DNA of 47,340 nt from Bacteroidia bacterium (GCA_026391295.1 JAPLDS010000026.1:43851-91190), one strand, 5' to 3'; counted from the stretch's first letter, positions 34,162 to 42,839 are shown. Translations and numbers: made by a program. Notes: generated by a model not told the origin, from the letters alone.

Positions 34162-34725
34162 AATAGATGAGATCTTAATCTTCAGTGGACTTATTAAGTG
34201 TAATTAGTCGGCCTCTTCGTTTAGCTGCAATGGTTATTTCGAGGAGTATTTTAGATCAATAAACCTAAATTGTCGATTTTTCGCCAAAGAGGCTAGCTTA
34301 TAGATTATTGGGTTCTAACTTGTAATATATGCTCATTGTTGATTTGTTAAAATATGTTAATATTTTAACAATATTTCATTTTTGTAAGGCCCTTCTGATG
34401 CTAATTGAATTGGATTATTAATTTTGTCAATGATTTATAAAAATTGATCGCTTTCAAACTAAAACTTATCGAGCAATCATTCTTGTTTTCCAATTGGTGA
34501 AATTTATATTGCATCATTTTTAAACAAGCTTCGAATACTTGACTATCGATTTTTCTTAAATTACCGTTAATTTAAAAAATTATATTTAAAGCAGGGAGCT
34601 TTCTGAATTTTAAATGCAGAAAGTTGTGCTTTCGTTCCGTTTTTTTTATTAATGTTGTACAATTTCTTAGCAGTTCTTAAACTATCATTTAAACTATTAT
34701 TTAAACAATTAGTAATCATTAGAGT
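34162..34725. other. 564-bp non-coding region upstream of exbB with palindromes
   Basis: No convincing ORF is present. It contains a perfect 11-bp inverted repeat TGTTAAAATAT/ATATTTTAACA with a 4-nt loop (34345-34370), an 8-bp one TTAAATTA/TAATTTAA (34556-34575), and a hairpin CTTTCTG/CAGAAAG (34599-34623). A full-match -7 box TAATTTTG is at 34419-34426, implying an exbB leader of about 290 nt if used. A regulatory leader or a small RNA is possible; neither is shown. Confidence 0.5.
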
Positions 34726-35529
34726 ATGAAATCACAAAATGGATTTTTAAAATTTCAAAAGGTATTTTCGATGTCTGTTATTCCCGTTTCGCTTGTCGTT
34801 GCGATACTTGTGTTTAACTTGATAATGGGTGCCTCTGGCAATTTCCAAGGGAATAATAGTGCTAACGCTCCTATCCCAGGTAATTTTTTAGGTGTAATCT
34901 ATAAAGGTGGAATGATTGTTCCAATCATTATGACTTTGTTATTGACTGTTATCGCTTTTTCATTAGAGCGTTTCTTAACAATCAATAAAGCAGGTGGTAA
35001 AGGTTCTGCTGTAGACTTTGTTGAAAAAATCAAAGGCTCGCTTGCAAAAAATGACATCAGCGGTGCTGTTGCAGAATGTGATCGTTTTGAAGGGTCAATC
35101 GCAAGTGTATCTAAAGCTGCTTTGTTGAAATATCAGCAGTTAGAGAAAGATAACACGATGACTAAGGAGCAGAAGTTATTAGATATTACTAAAAATATTG
35201 AAGAGGCTACCTCACTTGAGCTTCCAAGCCTAGAGCAAAATCTTCCAATCTTAGCTACTATCTCTTCTGTAGCGACCATGATGGGACTTTTGGGAACAGT
35301 ACTTGGTATGATCCGTTCATTTGCTGCAATGGCGAATGCGGGAGCACCTGACTCAGTTGCCTTATCTACCGGTATTTCGGAAGCGCTTATCAACACTGCG
35401 TTCGGTATTGGTACTGGTGCTCTTGCCGTTGTGATGTACAATTATTTCACTACAAAAATCGATAAATTAACCTACTCAATTGATGAGGCTGGTTATAGCA
35501 TCGTTCAAACATTTGCATCTAAGCACTAA
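34726..35529 (+). CDS. exbB: ExbB/TolQ-family proton channel subunit
   Basis: This 267-residue protein belongs to the MotA/TolQ/ExbB family. It has an N-terminal hydrophobic segment (about 15-36), a second at about 62-84 (MIVPIIMTLLLTVIAFSLERF), a cytoplasmic loop, and two C-terminal helices. The conserved ATISSVATMMGLLGTVLGMI and SEALINTAFGIGTGALAVVM are present. ExbB pentamers form the stator around an ExbD dimer and convert proton flow to rotation or force. It is the first gene of a tightly spaced run: exbD1 follows after 25 bp. The long upstream region suggests regulated expression. Confidence 0.95.
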   Translation: MKSQNGFLKFQKVFSMSVIPVSLVVAILVFNLIMGASGNFQGNNSANAPIPGNFLGVIYKGGMIVPIIMTLLLTVIAFSLERFLTINKAGGKGSAVDFVEKIKGSLAKNDISGAVAECDRFEGSIASVSKAALLKYQQLEKDNTMTKEQKLLDITKNIEEATSLELPSLEQNLPILATISSVATMMGLLGTVLGMIRSFAAMANAGAPDSVALSTGISEALINTAFGIGTGALAVVMYNYFTTKIDKLTYSIDEAGYSIVQTFASKH

Positions 35530-35554
35530 GCTAATTGTATTATAATTTATAATT

Positions 35555-36163
35555 ATGCCAAAAGTAAAAATCAAAAGGAAGAGCACGGCTATTGATATGA
35601 CCGCGATGTGTGACGTCGCGTTCTTATTGCTGACCTTCTTTATGCTTACCTCTAACTTCACTCAAAAAGAGCCAGTTAAAGTGAGCACACCAGCCTCTAT
35701 TTCAGAGATTAAACTTCCAGATCGGAATGTTATCTCTATTCTTGTAGATGCGAAAGGTAAAGTCTTCTTGGGAGCTGATGGACAAGATAATCGAGTTCAG
35801 ATGCTTACTAAAATGGGAGCTGCTTATAATGTAACTTTTACTGCTGCCGAATTAAAAGAGTTTAGTCTGATCAATAAATTTGGAGTTCCGATTACGATGA
35901 TGAAAACGTATCTGGCTTTAAAATCAGAAGAGCGTGATTTACCTCAAAATGCCCTTGGCATACCTTGTGATTCTTTAGACAATCAGTTTAAATCATGGGT
36001 TAGTGTTGCTAAGACGGTTAATTCAGAGTACCGAATCGCAATCAAAGCTGACCAGGCGACTACTTATCCAGTGATTAAAAAGTTAATGGGTACCCTTCAA
36101 GATATTAATGAGAATAGGTATAACCTACTTACGAGTCTTAAAAATGCACCTGATTACGAATAA
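35555..36163 (+). CDS. exbD: ExbD/TolR-family protein (copy 1)
   Basis: This 202-residue protein has a basic cytoplasmic start (MPKVKIKRKS), then a single transmembrane helix with the proton-carrying aspartate D20 in MTAMCDVAFLLLTFFM, and a periplasmic domain. At about 200 residues it is longer than E. coli ExbD (141), as usual in Bacteroidota two-ExbD operons. It follows exbB and precedes the second exbD by 17 bp. Since both copies keep the membrane aspartate, an ExbD1-ExbD2 heterodimer inside the ExbB ring is plausible (inference). Confidence 0.93.
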   Translation: MPKVKIKRKSTAIDMTAMCDVAFLLLTFFMLTSNFTQKEPVKVSTPASISEIKLPDRNVISILVDAKGKVFLGADGQDNRVQMLTKMGAAYNVTFTAAELKEFSLINKFGVPITMMKTYLALKSEERDLPQNALGIPCDSLDNQFKSWVSVAKTVNSEYRIAIKADQATTYPVIKKLMGTLQDINENRYNLLTSLKNAPDYE

Positions 36164-36180
36164 CTGTAAATCTTAAATTC

Positions 36181-36795
36181 ATGTCTGAAGTAGCTCAAGA
36201 TAATAATCAAGGAAAGAAAAAAGGCAAGACCAAAAAGATGTCTACCCGCGTCGATTTTACGCCAATGGTAGACTTAGGTTTCTTGTTGATTACGTTTTTC
36301 ATGTTGGCAACAACATTGAATAAGCCTCAGACTATGGAGATTGCAATGCCTTCTAAAGAGAAGGTTACCGAGGAAGATCAGACAAAGATCAAAGCTTCTC
36401 GTGCAGTAACCATTTTACTAGGGAAAGAAAACAAAGTCTTTTATTACGAAGGAACACGTGAGAATAATATCGATCCTGTTTTGAATCAAACCGACTTTTC
36501 TCCAAAAGGGATGCGTCAGTTCTTGATCAAAAAGAATTATGACATCATGGTTCAGGTTCGTCAGCTTAAAGCTCTAAAGGATGCTGAAAAGCTTTCGCCG
36601 AAAGATTTTGAAAAACAGAAAGACGAAATTATTGCCGATAAAAAAGCCCCTATTGTACTGATCAAAGGCACCATCGATAGTTCCTATAAGAACTTGATTG
36701 ATGCATTAGATGAGATGGCGATCTGCAACATTGGTCGTTATGCAATTGTTGATATTACACCATTTGACTTGGAGTTATTAGCGAAGAAATTATAA
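36181..36795 (+). CDS. exbD: ExbD/TolR-family protein (copy 2)
   Basis: This 204-residue protein has a lysine-rich N-terminus (KKKGKTKKM), one transmembrane helix containing D31 in FTPMVDLGFLLITFFML, and a periplasmic region clearly divergent from copy 1. The FTPMVDLGFLLITFFM sequence is the more canonical ExbD motif of the pair. It sits 132 bp upstream of the second tonB. Both copies may be needed for one motor, or they may serve the two TonB proteins separately. Confidence 0.93.
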   Translation: MSEVAQDNNQGKKKGKTKKMSTRVDFTPMVDLGFLLITFFMLATTLNKPQTMEIAMPSKEKVTEEDQTKIKASRAVTILLGKENKVFYYEGTRENNIDPVLNQTDFSPKGMRQFLIKKNYDIMVQVRQLKALKDAEKLSPKDFEKQKDEIIADKKAPIVLIKGTIDSSYKNLIDALDEMAICNIGRYAIVDITPFDLELLAKKL

Positions 36796-36927
36796 TCTTC
36801 GTAACTTCTCCTAAGTCTTATTTAAAGATTGATAGGTTTTAGCGATTATTTACTTGCGTAAGTAATCCATCTGTTAACTGGTCAATCTTGGTTTTAAATT
36901 TATTTACGGATAAAAATTGTATCCTAC

Positions 36928-37719
36928 ATGGCAGCAAATAATGATATTTTTTCAAACGAATGGTGCGATCTTGTTTTTGAATCCAAAAACCAGGCGTACG
37001 GTGCGTATGAGCTTAGAAAAAACTCTTCACAGAGACATTTTCGTGCCCTACTTACCGCAGCCCTAGTTTTTATTCTGATCGTCTCAGCACCAATCTTACT
37101 TAAACAGATCTTTCCGAAAAGTGCGGATAAGGATGTTACAGTGCGTACACTCTCTAAAATAGAGTTGGAAAAACCAAAGGAGAATATCCTGAAGGAGATT
37201 CCACCGCCACCACCACCTCTTCGTAATACCATTAAGTTTACTCCACCTGTCATTAAACCTGACGAACTTGTTCCTGAAGAAGAAATTAAACTTCAAAAGG
37301 AAGTAATCGAGACTAAAGCAGCTGTAAGTAATGTGGCATTCGATAAAGGTACCGATGATGTAGCCGCTCCAATTGCGACACAAAAAATTACAGAAGAGCC
37401 AGATCAGCCTTTTGTAATTGTTGAACAGATGCCTCAGTTTCCTGGAGGGGAGAAAGAGATGATGAAATTTATCCATTCGAACTTACGCTATCCGTCTATG
37501 GCTGCTGAAAATGGCATCCAAGGTACGGTAATCGTAAACTTTGTAGTTGATAAAGAAGGTAAAATAACACGTATTAAAGTGGTTCGTGGTATCGGTGGTG
37601 GTTGCGATGAAGAAGCCATCCGTGTGCTAGCTAAGATGCCTGCTTGGAGTCCTGGTAGACAGGGTGGTAAAGCGGTATTGGTAAGTTACACTGTTCCAAT
37701 TAAATATGTGCTGCAATAG
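36928..37719 (+). CDS. tonB: Energy transducer TonB (copy 2)
   Basis: This 263-residue protein repeats the plan of copy 1: MAANNDIFSNEW start, KNQAYGAYELRKNSSQRHF before one transmembrane helix (about 38-60), a PPPPPLR linker, and a C-terminal TonB domain with EQMPQFPGGEKEM and GIGGGCDEEAIRVLAKMPAW. The similarity covers the whole length, including the periplasmic linker, which normally drifts fast, so the duplication is probably fairly recent or kept in step by conversion. It lies in the exbB-exbD-exbD run and is followed after 8 bp by a small membrane protein. Confidence 0.93.
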   Translation: MAANNDIFSNEWCDLVFESKNQAYGAYELRKNSSQRHFRALLTAALVFILIVSAPILLKQIFPKSADKDVTVRTLSKIELEKPKENILKEIPPPPPPLRNTIKFTPPVIKPDELVPEEEIKLQKEVIETKAAVSNVAFDKGTDDVAAPIATQKITEEPDQPFVIVEQMPQFPGGEKEMMKFIHSNLRYPSMAAENGIQGTVIVNFVVDKEGKITRIKVVRGIGGGCDEEAIRVLAKMPAWSPGRQGGKAVLVSYTVPIKYVLQ

Positions 37720-37727
37720 GACATCTA

Positions 37728-37937
37728 ATGAGACTAAAAAAGCCGGTTTTTCTTGCCTTTAAGTCATTAATGTCTATTGCCTATCTTTCACTGGGAGTAG
37801 TTATATTGTTTTCTAACACTATACTGCTCCCAGTGAATAGTTTTATACGAGTCTGTTTTGGACTCTTACTCGTATTGTATGGTAGTTTTAGGATATACAC
37901 CTTGCTTGCTAAAACTAAGAGTGATGAATCGAATTAG
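37728..37937 (+). CDS. Small two-helix membrane protein of the exb/tonB operon
   Basis: This 69-residue protein has two predicted transmembrane helices (about 6-29 and 39-61) with a short loop between, a basic start (MRLKKP) and a polar tail (KTKSDESN). I do not recognise the family. It starts 8 bp after the second tonB and its stop overlaps the start of the PstS-like gene by 14 bp, so it is firmly within the operon and probably translationally coupled. It could be a small accessory subunit or regulator of the ExbB-ExbD complex; that is inference from position only. Confidence 0.75.
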   Translation: MRLKKPVFLAFKSLMSIAYLSLGVVILFSNTILLPVNSFIRVCFGLLLVLYGSFRIYTLLAKTKSDESN

Positions 37938-38862
37938 TCTATTCCTTTTCTTAGCTTTTGTTACTTCTAGCTGTGGCTTCTTTCGAGGTAATCCTTATAC
38001 GAATACTCCAACAACTGGTCATGCTACCATTGCTACAGATGAGACTTTTAAACCCATCATTGAGGCTGAATTAGAAGTTTTCAAAGCAATCTATGGCTAT
38101 TCCGAATTCAAATCAAACTACCTTCCGGAAATAGAAGCATTTGAACAACTGCTTAAAGGTGATGTTCAACTAATCATTGCATCACGACCGCTTAGCAAGG
38201 AAGAGCTCGCACTGTTCCATCAAAAAAAGATTTTTCCACGTCAGACCAAGGTGGCCACTGATGCGATCGCTCTGATCGTTTCTAAGCAAAGTTCAGATAC
38301 ACTGGTAACCATTAGTCAGATTAAAGATCTGTTGACTGGCAAGTTAACTTCCTGGAACCAGATTAATCCAACCTCGAAGTCAGGAAAGATAAGTGCCGTA
38401 TTTGATAACCAAAAGTCAAGCATTATTAATTATTTAGTTGATTCTATTTGTGGAGGAAAGTTGGTTAAGACGAATGTTTTTGCCCTTGACTACAACAAAG
38501 ATGTGATCGAATATACGAGCACTCATCCTGGCGTTTTGGGATTTATTGGGGCAAGCTGGATTAGTAACGACAATGATTCAACCCATCTGTCATTTCACAA
38601 AAAAATTAAAGTGTGCTCAGTAAGCGATAACGCTAGACCTAACGTTGAGAATAGTTATAAGCCTTATCAGGCTTATATGGCTGAGCATATTTATCCGCTT
38701 ACCCGCGACATTTATATCATCAATGCTGAACCCCGAAATGGATTGGCAACAGGGTTCTCTGCCTTCCTGGCAAGTGACAAGGGTCAACGTATTATTTTGA
38801 AGTCGGGCATCCTGCCCGCAATTGCGCCAACTCGAGTTGTTAAAACAAGAAAAGATTTTTAG
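37924..38862 (+). CDS. PstS-like phosphate-type substrate-binding lipoprotein
   Basis: This 312-residue protein starts at the ATG at 37924-37926. An upstream in-frame ATG at 37858 would add 22 non-signal residues inside the previous gene. It has a lipoprotein-like signal (MNRISLFLFLAFVTSSCGFF, candidate lipid cysteine C17, an imperfect lipobox). The rest is a type 2 periplasmic binding fold of the PstS type: TPTTGHATIATDETFKPII at the start, IIASRPLSKEEL, VATDAIALIVS and GVLGFIGASW. No Pst permease or ATPase genes are present. It may bind phosphate or another anion and act with the TonB motor rather than an ABC importer, which is unusual but seen in Bacteroidota. Confidence 0.88.
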   Translation: MNRISLFLFLAFVTSSCGFFRGNPYTNTPTTGHATIATDETFKPIIEAELEVFKAIYGYSEFKSNYLPEIEAFEQLLKGDVQLIIASRPLSKEELALFHQKKIFPRQTKVATDAIALIVSKQSSDTLVTISQIKDLLTGKLTSWNQINPTSKSGKISAVFDNQKSSIINYLVDSICGGKLVKTNVFALDYNKDVIEYTSTHPGVLGFIGASWISNDNDSTHLSFHKKIKVCSVSDNARPNVENSYKPYQAYMAEHIYPLTRDIYIINAEPRNGLATGFSAFLASDKGQRIILKSGILPAIAPTRVVKTRKDF

Positions 38863-38902
38863 TAGCTTTGGCAAAGCTTAAAATTATAATCCATTACAAA
38901 CA

Positions 38903-40633
38903 ATGAAACGATTCGCACTTTTATTTTTAGGTTCTATATTAGCTATTAGTAGCATTAAGGCCCAGCCGAATACTAACCAAGGACAGTATTATATTGATGA
39001 TTATCAGTTTCATCAAGCACGAAGTTTTTTCTTAAATCGACTTAAGTCTGCACCTGGTGATGTTCGGGCTAACTGCTCCTTAGGTGATACTTATCTCTAT
39101 TTGCAACAGCCAGATAGTGCAAAGATTGCCTATCAAAATGCGCTAGCTGCTGATCCGAAATCACCTTTTCCATTGATTGGACTCGGTAAAATAGCCCTTT
39201 GGAATGGCGATAAAACGGCAGAGCTTGATTATTTTGAGAAAGCTCGGAAGATGGATAAAAAGAATCCTGAGGTATATTGTACTATCGCAAAAGGTTGTTT
39301 CGATCATGTGAAAAAAGATACAGCTACAGGAAATCGCTTTCTTACCCAAGGTATTGAGTTGAACTCTAAATATGCACCTTTCCATATTGTTGCTGGTGAT
39401 TATGAGCTTATTCGTCATCGGTATGGCCCAGCTTCAAACGCTTATGACCGAGCGATCTATTTCGATCCGGCTTATGCCTTAGCTTACCGTAAACTTGGCG
39501 TTATTCATACACTGGCTCGCGCTAATCGTGATGCCTTAACTGCTTTAGCAAAGAGTATTGAGCTGAACACCGATCAAATATTAGTCTACAAAAATCTGGG
39601 CGATCTATATTGTATGATTGGAAAATATCCAGAGGCAGAAAAAAATTATAGAATTTATATCAGCAGGGCAGAGGTTAGCGCCGAAGACAAGGAGAGATTA
39701 GCCATTATCTTGTTCTTTAACAAGAACTATGATGAGTCTGTAAAACTACTCGAAGAGGTTATGCAGCTTAGTAAGAATGAGTCTGTTCTATTGCGTGTTA
39801 GAGGTTATATCGCCTTTGAGACTCAGAAATATCCTGAAGGTGTAGCTTACTTGGATAAGTTCTTTAAAATTCACGATCCGGAGAAAAATATACCATCTGA
39901 TTATATTTACTATGGTCGTTTATTACAGAAAGTTGGTAGAGATACTTCAGCCATTTCAAGTTTTAACAAAGCCTTAGCATTAGATTCAACAAAGACCGAA
40001 CTTTATGATGAGCTATCAAAATTGTATATCGCTAATAAAATGCATTATAATGCGATAGGTGTCTACTTAAAAATGATTGCGAATGGTGCGGATAAGCTAG
40101 CTACTACATTCTTGATCGGTAAAGAATATTATTTTCAGGCAGAAGTCTATCATGCACAATACGACTCATTAATGAACCTTCAGAAGATAAGTAAAGTGCC
40201 ATTTGCGGATAGTGTAGCTGTAAATGCATTAAAACGTTCTTCTTATCAGAAGGCAGATAGCTCGTTTGCTATTGTAACTTCGCTTAATGATAAATATGCT
40301 GGTGGCTTTATTTGGAGAGGTCGAATGAACTCATTCCTTGACCCAGAGGCTGAAGGCACCTTGGCTAAGGAGTCTTACGAAAAAGCACTTGCAATCTATG
40401 AAGCTGGTGACGCAGTGAAAAATCGCCGATCTATTATCGAATGCTGTCGGTTCTTGGCTTCCTATTATTATTTAAATAGTGAGAAGATTTTAAAGACAGA
40501 TAAGGAAAAGTCTGCAGCCTTAAAAACTTCGTCTGTTGATTATTTCCGTAAGATCTTATTGATTGATCCTACAGATGCGCAAGGAATCGAAGTCTTTAAG
40601 AAACTGAAGATTGCGCTGCCCAAAGCTCAATAA
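38903..40633 (+). CDS. Periplasmic tetratricopeptide-repeat protein
   Basis: This 576-residue protein has a signal peptide (MKRFALLFLGSILAISSIKA, cleavage before Q22). At least eight TPR-like units follow, for example AYRKLGVIHTLARANRDALT, VYKNLGDLYCMIGKYPEAEK, and DYIYYGRLLQKVGRDTSAIS. TPR proteins serve as scaffolds; there is no catalytic motif. It is the last gene of the exb/tonB run, 40 bp after the PstS-like gene, and is closed by a perfect palindromic terminator. It could bring together the lipoprotein, TonB or envelope partners (inference). Confidence 0.9.
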   Translation: MKRFALLFLGSILAISSIKAQPNTNQGQYYIDDYQFHQARSFFLNRLKSAPGDVRANCSLGDTYLYLQQPDSAKIAYQNALAADPKSPFPLIGLGKIALWNGDKTAELDYFEKARKMDKKNPEVYCTIAKGCFDHVKKDTATGNRFLTQGIELNSKYAPFHIVAGDYELIRHRYGPASNAYDRAIYFDPAYALAYRKLGVIHTLARANRDALTALAKSIELNTDQILVYKNLGDLYCMIGKYPEAEKNYRIYISRAEVSAEDKERLAIILFFNKNYDESVKLLEEVMQLSKNESVLLRVRGYIAFETQKYPEGVAYLDKFFKIHDPEKNIPSDYIYYGRLLQKVGRDTSAISSFNKALALDSTKTELYDELSKLYIANKMHYNAIGVYLKMIANGADKLATTFLIGKEYYFQAEVYHAQYDSLMNLQKISKVPFADSVAVNALKRSSYQKADSSFAIVTSLNDKYAGGFIWRGRMNSFLDPEAEGTLAKESYEKALAIYEAGDAVKNRRSIIECCRFLASYYYLNSEKILKTDKEKSAALKTSSVDYFRKILLIDPTDAQGIEVFKKLKIALPKAQ

Positions 40634-40660
40634 TACTTCTGCTTCGGCATAGGCTTAAAA

Positions 40661-40696
40661 GAAAAGGCTGATTTTCAATTGAAAATCAGCCTTTTC
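40661..40696. terminator. 36-nt perfect palindrome, bidirectional terminator
   Basis: GAAAAGGCTGATTTTCAA and its exact reverse complement abut with no spacer, so the actual hairpin has a small loop at the centre. A and T runs at the ends allow termination for both the TPR gene (+) and tRNA-Phe (-). Confidence 0.85.
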
Positions 40697-40720
40697 TGTA
40701 TTATGCGTTTTCTTAAGATG

Positions 40721-40793
40721 TGGTGCCACCTGGAATTGAACCAGGGACACATGGATTTTCAGTCCATTGCTCTACCAACTGAGCTATGGCACC
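40721..40793 (-). tRNA. tRNA-Phe (GAA)
   Basis: The 73-nt gene folds as a full cloverleaf. The acceptor stem is GGTGCCA/TGGCACC with discriminator A, the D stem is GCTC/GAGC, and the anticodon stem ATGGA/TCCAT encloses the loop CTGAAAA with anticodon GAA. The variable loop is 5 nt and the T arm CCTGG-TTCAATT-CCAGG. CCA is not encoded and must be added. It is charged by PheST (pheT in this window) and is a MiaA substrate (miaA also in this window). A matching promoter lies 19-49 bp upstream. Confidence 0.97.
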
Positions 40794-40811
40794 TTGTTTT
40801 CCAACGCGTGG

Positions 40812-40842
40812 CAAAACTAATCAAATTTTATTTCTCTCCAAG
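40812..40842 (-). promoter_or_regulatory. Promoter of tRNA-Phe
   Basis: Minus-strand TAGTTTTG (plus 40812-40819) is a full -7 match. CTTG (plus 40839-40842) is a three-of-four -33 box at exactly 19 nt. Transcription would start about 11 nt before the mature 5' end. Confidence 0.6.
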
Positions 40843-40969
40843 CAAAGACTGAAAAAAAATAGAATAAACTTCTACTGCACTGATTTCAACTGACTCCAAA
40901 TAAATGAGAATCAAACAACAGATCAGAATGTATTTTTGAATACTTTTACACCTTGTTCAAAATGAATCA

Positions 40970-42190
40970 ATGGAATATTTCTCTGCCCAATTACCCAATG
41001 GAATACGTCTCGTGCATCAGTCGATTGATTCGCCTGTGGCTCACTGTGGGGTAATTATCAATACGGGTTCAAGAGATGAACAGTCGTCAGAGCAGGGATT
41101 AGCCCATTTTATTGAGCATACCATCTTCAAAGGGACCCAGAAACGAAAGTCTTTTCATATCCTAAGCCGGCTTGAAGACATTGGTGGAGAACTTAATGCC
41201 TACACAACAAAAGAGGAAACAGCTATACACGCTAGCTTTTTATCGGAATATTACCAAAGAACAATTGAGCTATTTAGTGATATCTTGATTAATAGTACCT
41301 TTCCTGAGTCGGAATTGAAAAAGGAAAAAGATGTGATCGTCGATGAGATCAATTCCTATAACGACTCACCTTCTGAGCTAATTTTTGATGAGTTCGAAGA
41401 GCTAATCTTCGAAGGTCATGCCATTGGTCGTAATATCTTGGGTACTCCCGAATTGGTTAAGTCTTTTTCGCGGGAAGATATACAGCGTTTTATGCTACGC
41501 AATTATAATACTGACCAAATCGTTATTTGCTCTGTAGGTAAGATCACAGGTAAGCGATTTTACCAGTTGGTAAGCCGGTATTTCAGTGCTTTGCCTCAAA
41601 ATACTAGAGCCTTTACTAGAGATAAGTTCATAAGTAATGCGGCAAAGAGTAAGACGGTAGAGAAAGATACTTTTCAATCGCATTGTGTAATTGGTGGACT
41701 CGCATACGATGTATTGCATGAAAATAGAATTGGCCTGGTTCTTTTGAATAGTATTCTGGCTGGCCAATCTGGTAATTCTCGTCTTAACCTTGCCTTACGG
41801 GAGCGCAATGGTATTGCCTATAACCTCGAGTCAGCCTATGCTGCCTATTCCGATACGGGAACGATAACGATTTACTTTGGAACCGATAAAGTAAATATGG
41901 GGAAAGCTCTCTCTTTGATTAAAAAAGAGATCAGGATTTTGCAAGATAAACTCCTGGGTGGACTTCAGATTGGAAAGGCAAAAAGACAGTTGATTGGTCA
42001 ATTAGCCATGTCGCAAGAGAACCATGAAGATCTGATGCTAACACTTGGGAAAAGCTTCTTAGTCTATAATAAAATGGATGGGTTGGATGTGATCTATAAA
42101 AAAATAGAGTCAGTTTCTCCCAGCCTAGTTCGCGATATTGCCAATGAAATATTGGATTTCGACAAGTTGTCCATGCTGATTTATAAATAG
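40970..42190 (+). CDS. M16-family zinc metallopeptidase (insulinase type)
   Basis: This 406-residue protein is a single M16 unit. The inverted zinc motif HFIEH has H46, E49 and H50, and the third ligand is probably E126 in DEINSYNDSPSE. The second half holds the M16C-type domain with ERNGIAYNLESAYAAY. Processing-peptidase-like M16B enzymes of this size act as dimers or as half of an enzyme pair. There is no signal peptide, so it is cytosolic. The next gene starts 4 bp after its stop, indicating one transcript. The substrate is unknown. Confidence 0.93.
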   Translation: MEYFSAQLPNGIRLVHQSIDSPVAHCGVIINTGSRDEQSSEQGLAHFIEHTIFKGTQKRKSFHILSRLEDIGGELNAYTTKEETAIHASFLSEYYQRTIELFSDILINSTFPESELKKEKDVIVDEINSYNDSPSELIFDEFEELIFEGHAIGRNILGTPELVKSFSREDIQRFMLRNYNTDQIVICSVGKITGKRFYQLVSRYFSALPQNTRAFTRDKFISNAAKSKTVEKDTFQSHCVIGGLAYDVLHENRIGLVLLNSILAGQSGNSRLNLALRERNGIAYNLESAYAAYSDTGTITIYFGTDKVNMGKALSLIKKEIRILQDKLLGGLQIGKAKRQLIGQLAMSQENHEDLMLTLGKSFLVYNKMDGLDVIYKKIESVSPSLVRDIANEILDFDKLSMLIYK

Positions 42191-42194
42191 AGTG

Positions 42195-42839
42195 ATGAAA
42201 ATTGACAAGGCATTAGAGCAGTACCTCCTGTCGCATATCGTTGAAGAGACCCCAATGATGGCTCGTCTTTACCGACAAACGCATTTGAGCATGGTTAATG
42301 GTCGAATGTGTTCTGGTCACCTGCAGGGCTCTTTGTTAACGATGCTTAGTAAATTGATTTCTCCGAGTCGAATCTTGGAAATAGGAACCTATACTGGCTA
42401 CTCTGCCTTGTGTCTAGCTGCAGGCTTAACTAAGGAGGGTATCTTGCATACCATTGAATTAAATGATGAACTTGAAAGCTTAGCATCGTCGTTTTTTGAA
42501 GAGTCTGGCTTACGCAAGCAAATTATTCAGCATGTTGGTGATGCAACAGTTGTTATTCCAACGCTGAATGAATCTTTTGACCTAGTTTTTATTGACGCTG
42601 ATAAACGGAAATACCTTGAGCACTACAATCTTGTATTTCAAAAGGTCAGAGTTGGTGGGATTATTTTGGCAGACAACACCCTTTGGGACGGTAAGGTAAT
42701 TCAAGAAGTTCTTCCAACTGATGAGCAAACCATCGGTATTATGCTTTTTAATGATTTCGTTAAAGACGATCCCCGGGTAGAGACTTTTATGATCCCCGTG
42801 CGCGATGGGATTACGGTGTTACGCAAGATCTCTGAGTAG
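42195..42839 (+). CDS. Class I SAM-dependent O-methyltransferase (caffeoyl-CoA OMT-like)
   Basis: This 214-residue protein starts at ATG 42195; a GTG one codon upstream is less likely. It has the SAM-binding loop EIGTYTGYS (62-70), the acidic TIELNDEL strand end, the metal-binding region VFIDADKRKY (D134, D136) and ILADNTLWDGKV. The family contains Mg2+-dependent O-methyltransferases of catechol-like substrates; in bacteria the true substrate is rarely known. It is co-transcribed with the M16 peptidase gene. Confidence 0.92.
   Translation: MKIDKALEQYLLSHIVEETPMMARLYRQTHLSMVNGRMCSGHLQGSLLTMLSKLISPSRILEIGTYTGYSALCLAAGLTKEGILHTIELNDELESLASSFFEESGLRKQIIQHVGDATVVIPTLNESFDLVFIDADKRKYLEHYNLVFQKVRVGGIILADNTLWDGKVIQEVLPTDEQTIGIMLFNDFVKDDPRVETFMIPVRDGITVLRKISE

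Noticed and set aside
36924-37476. Two antisense frames over the second tonB gene
   Set aside because: They arise from the Pro/Lys-rich linker read backwards; the sense strand has clear TonB domains.
37858-37923. Upstream start for the PstS-like protein
   Set aside because: The extra 22 residues are non-conserved, overlap the small membrane protein gene and would spoil the lipoprotein signal.
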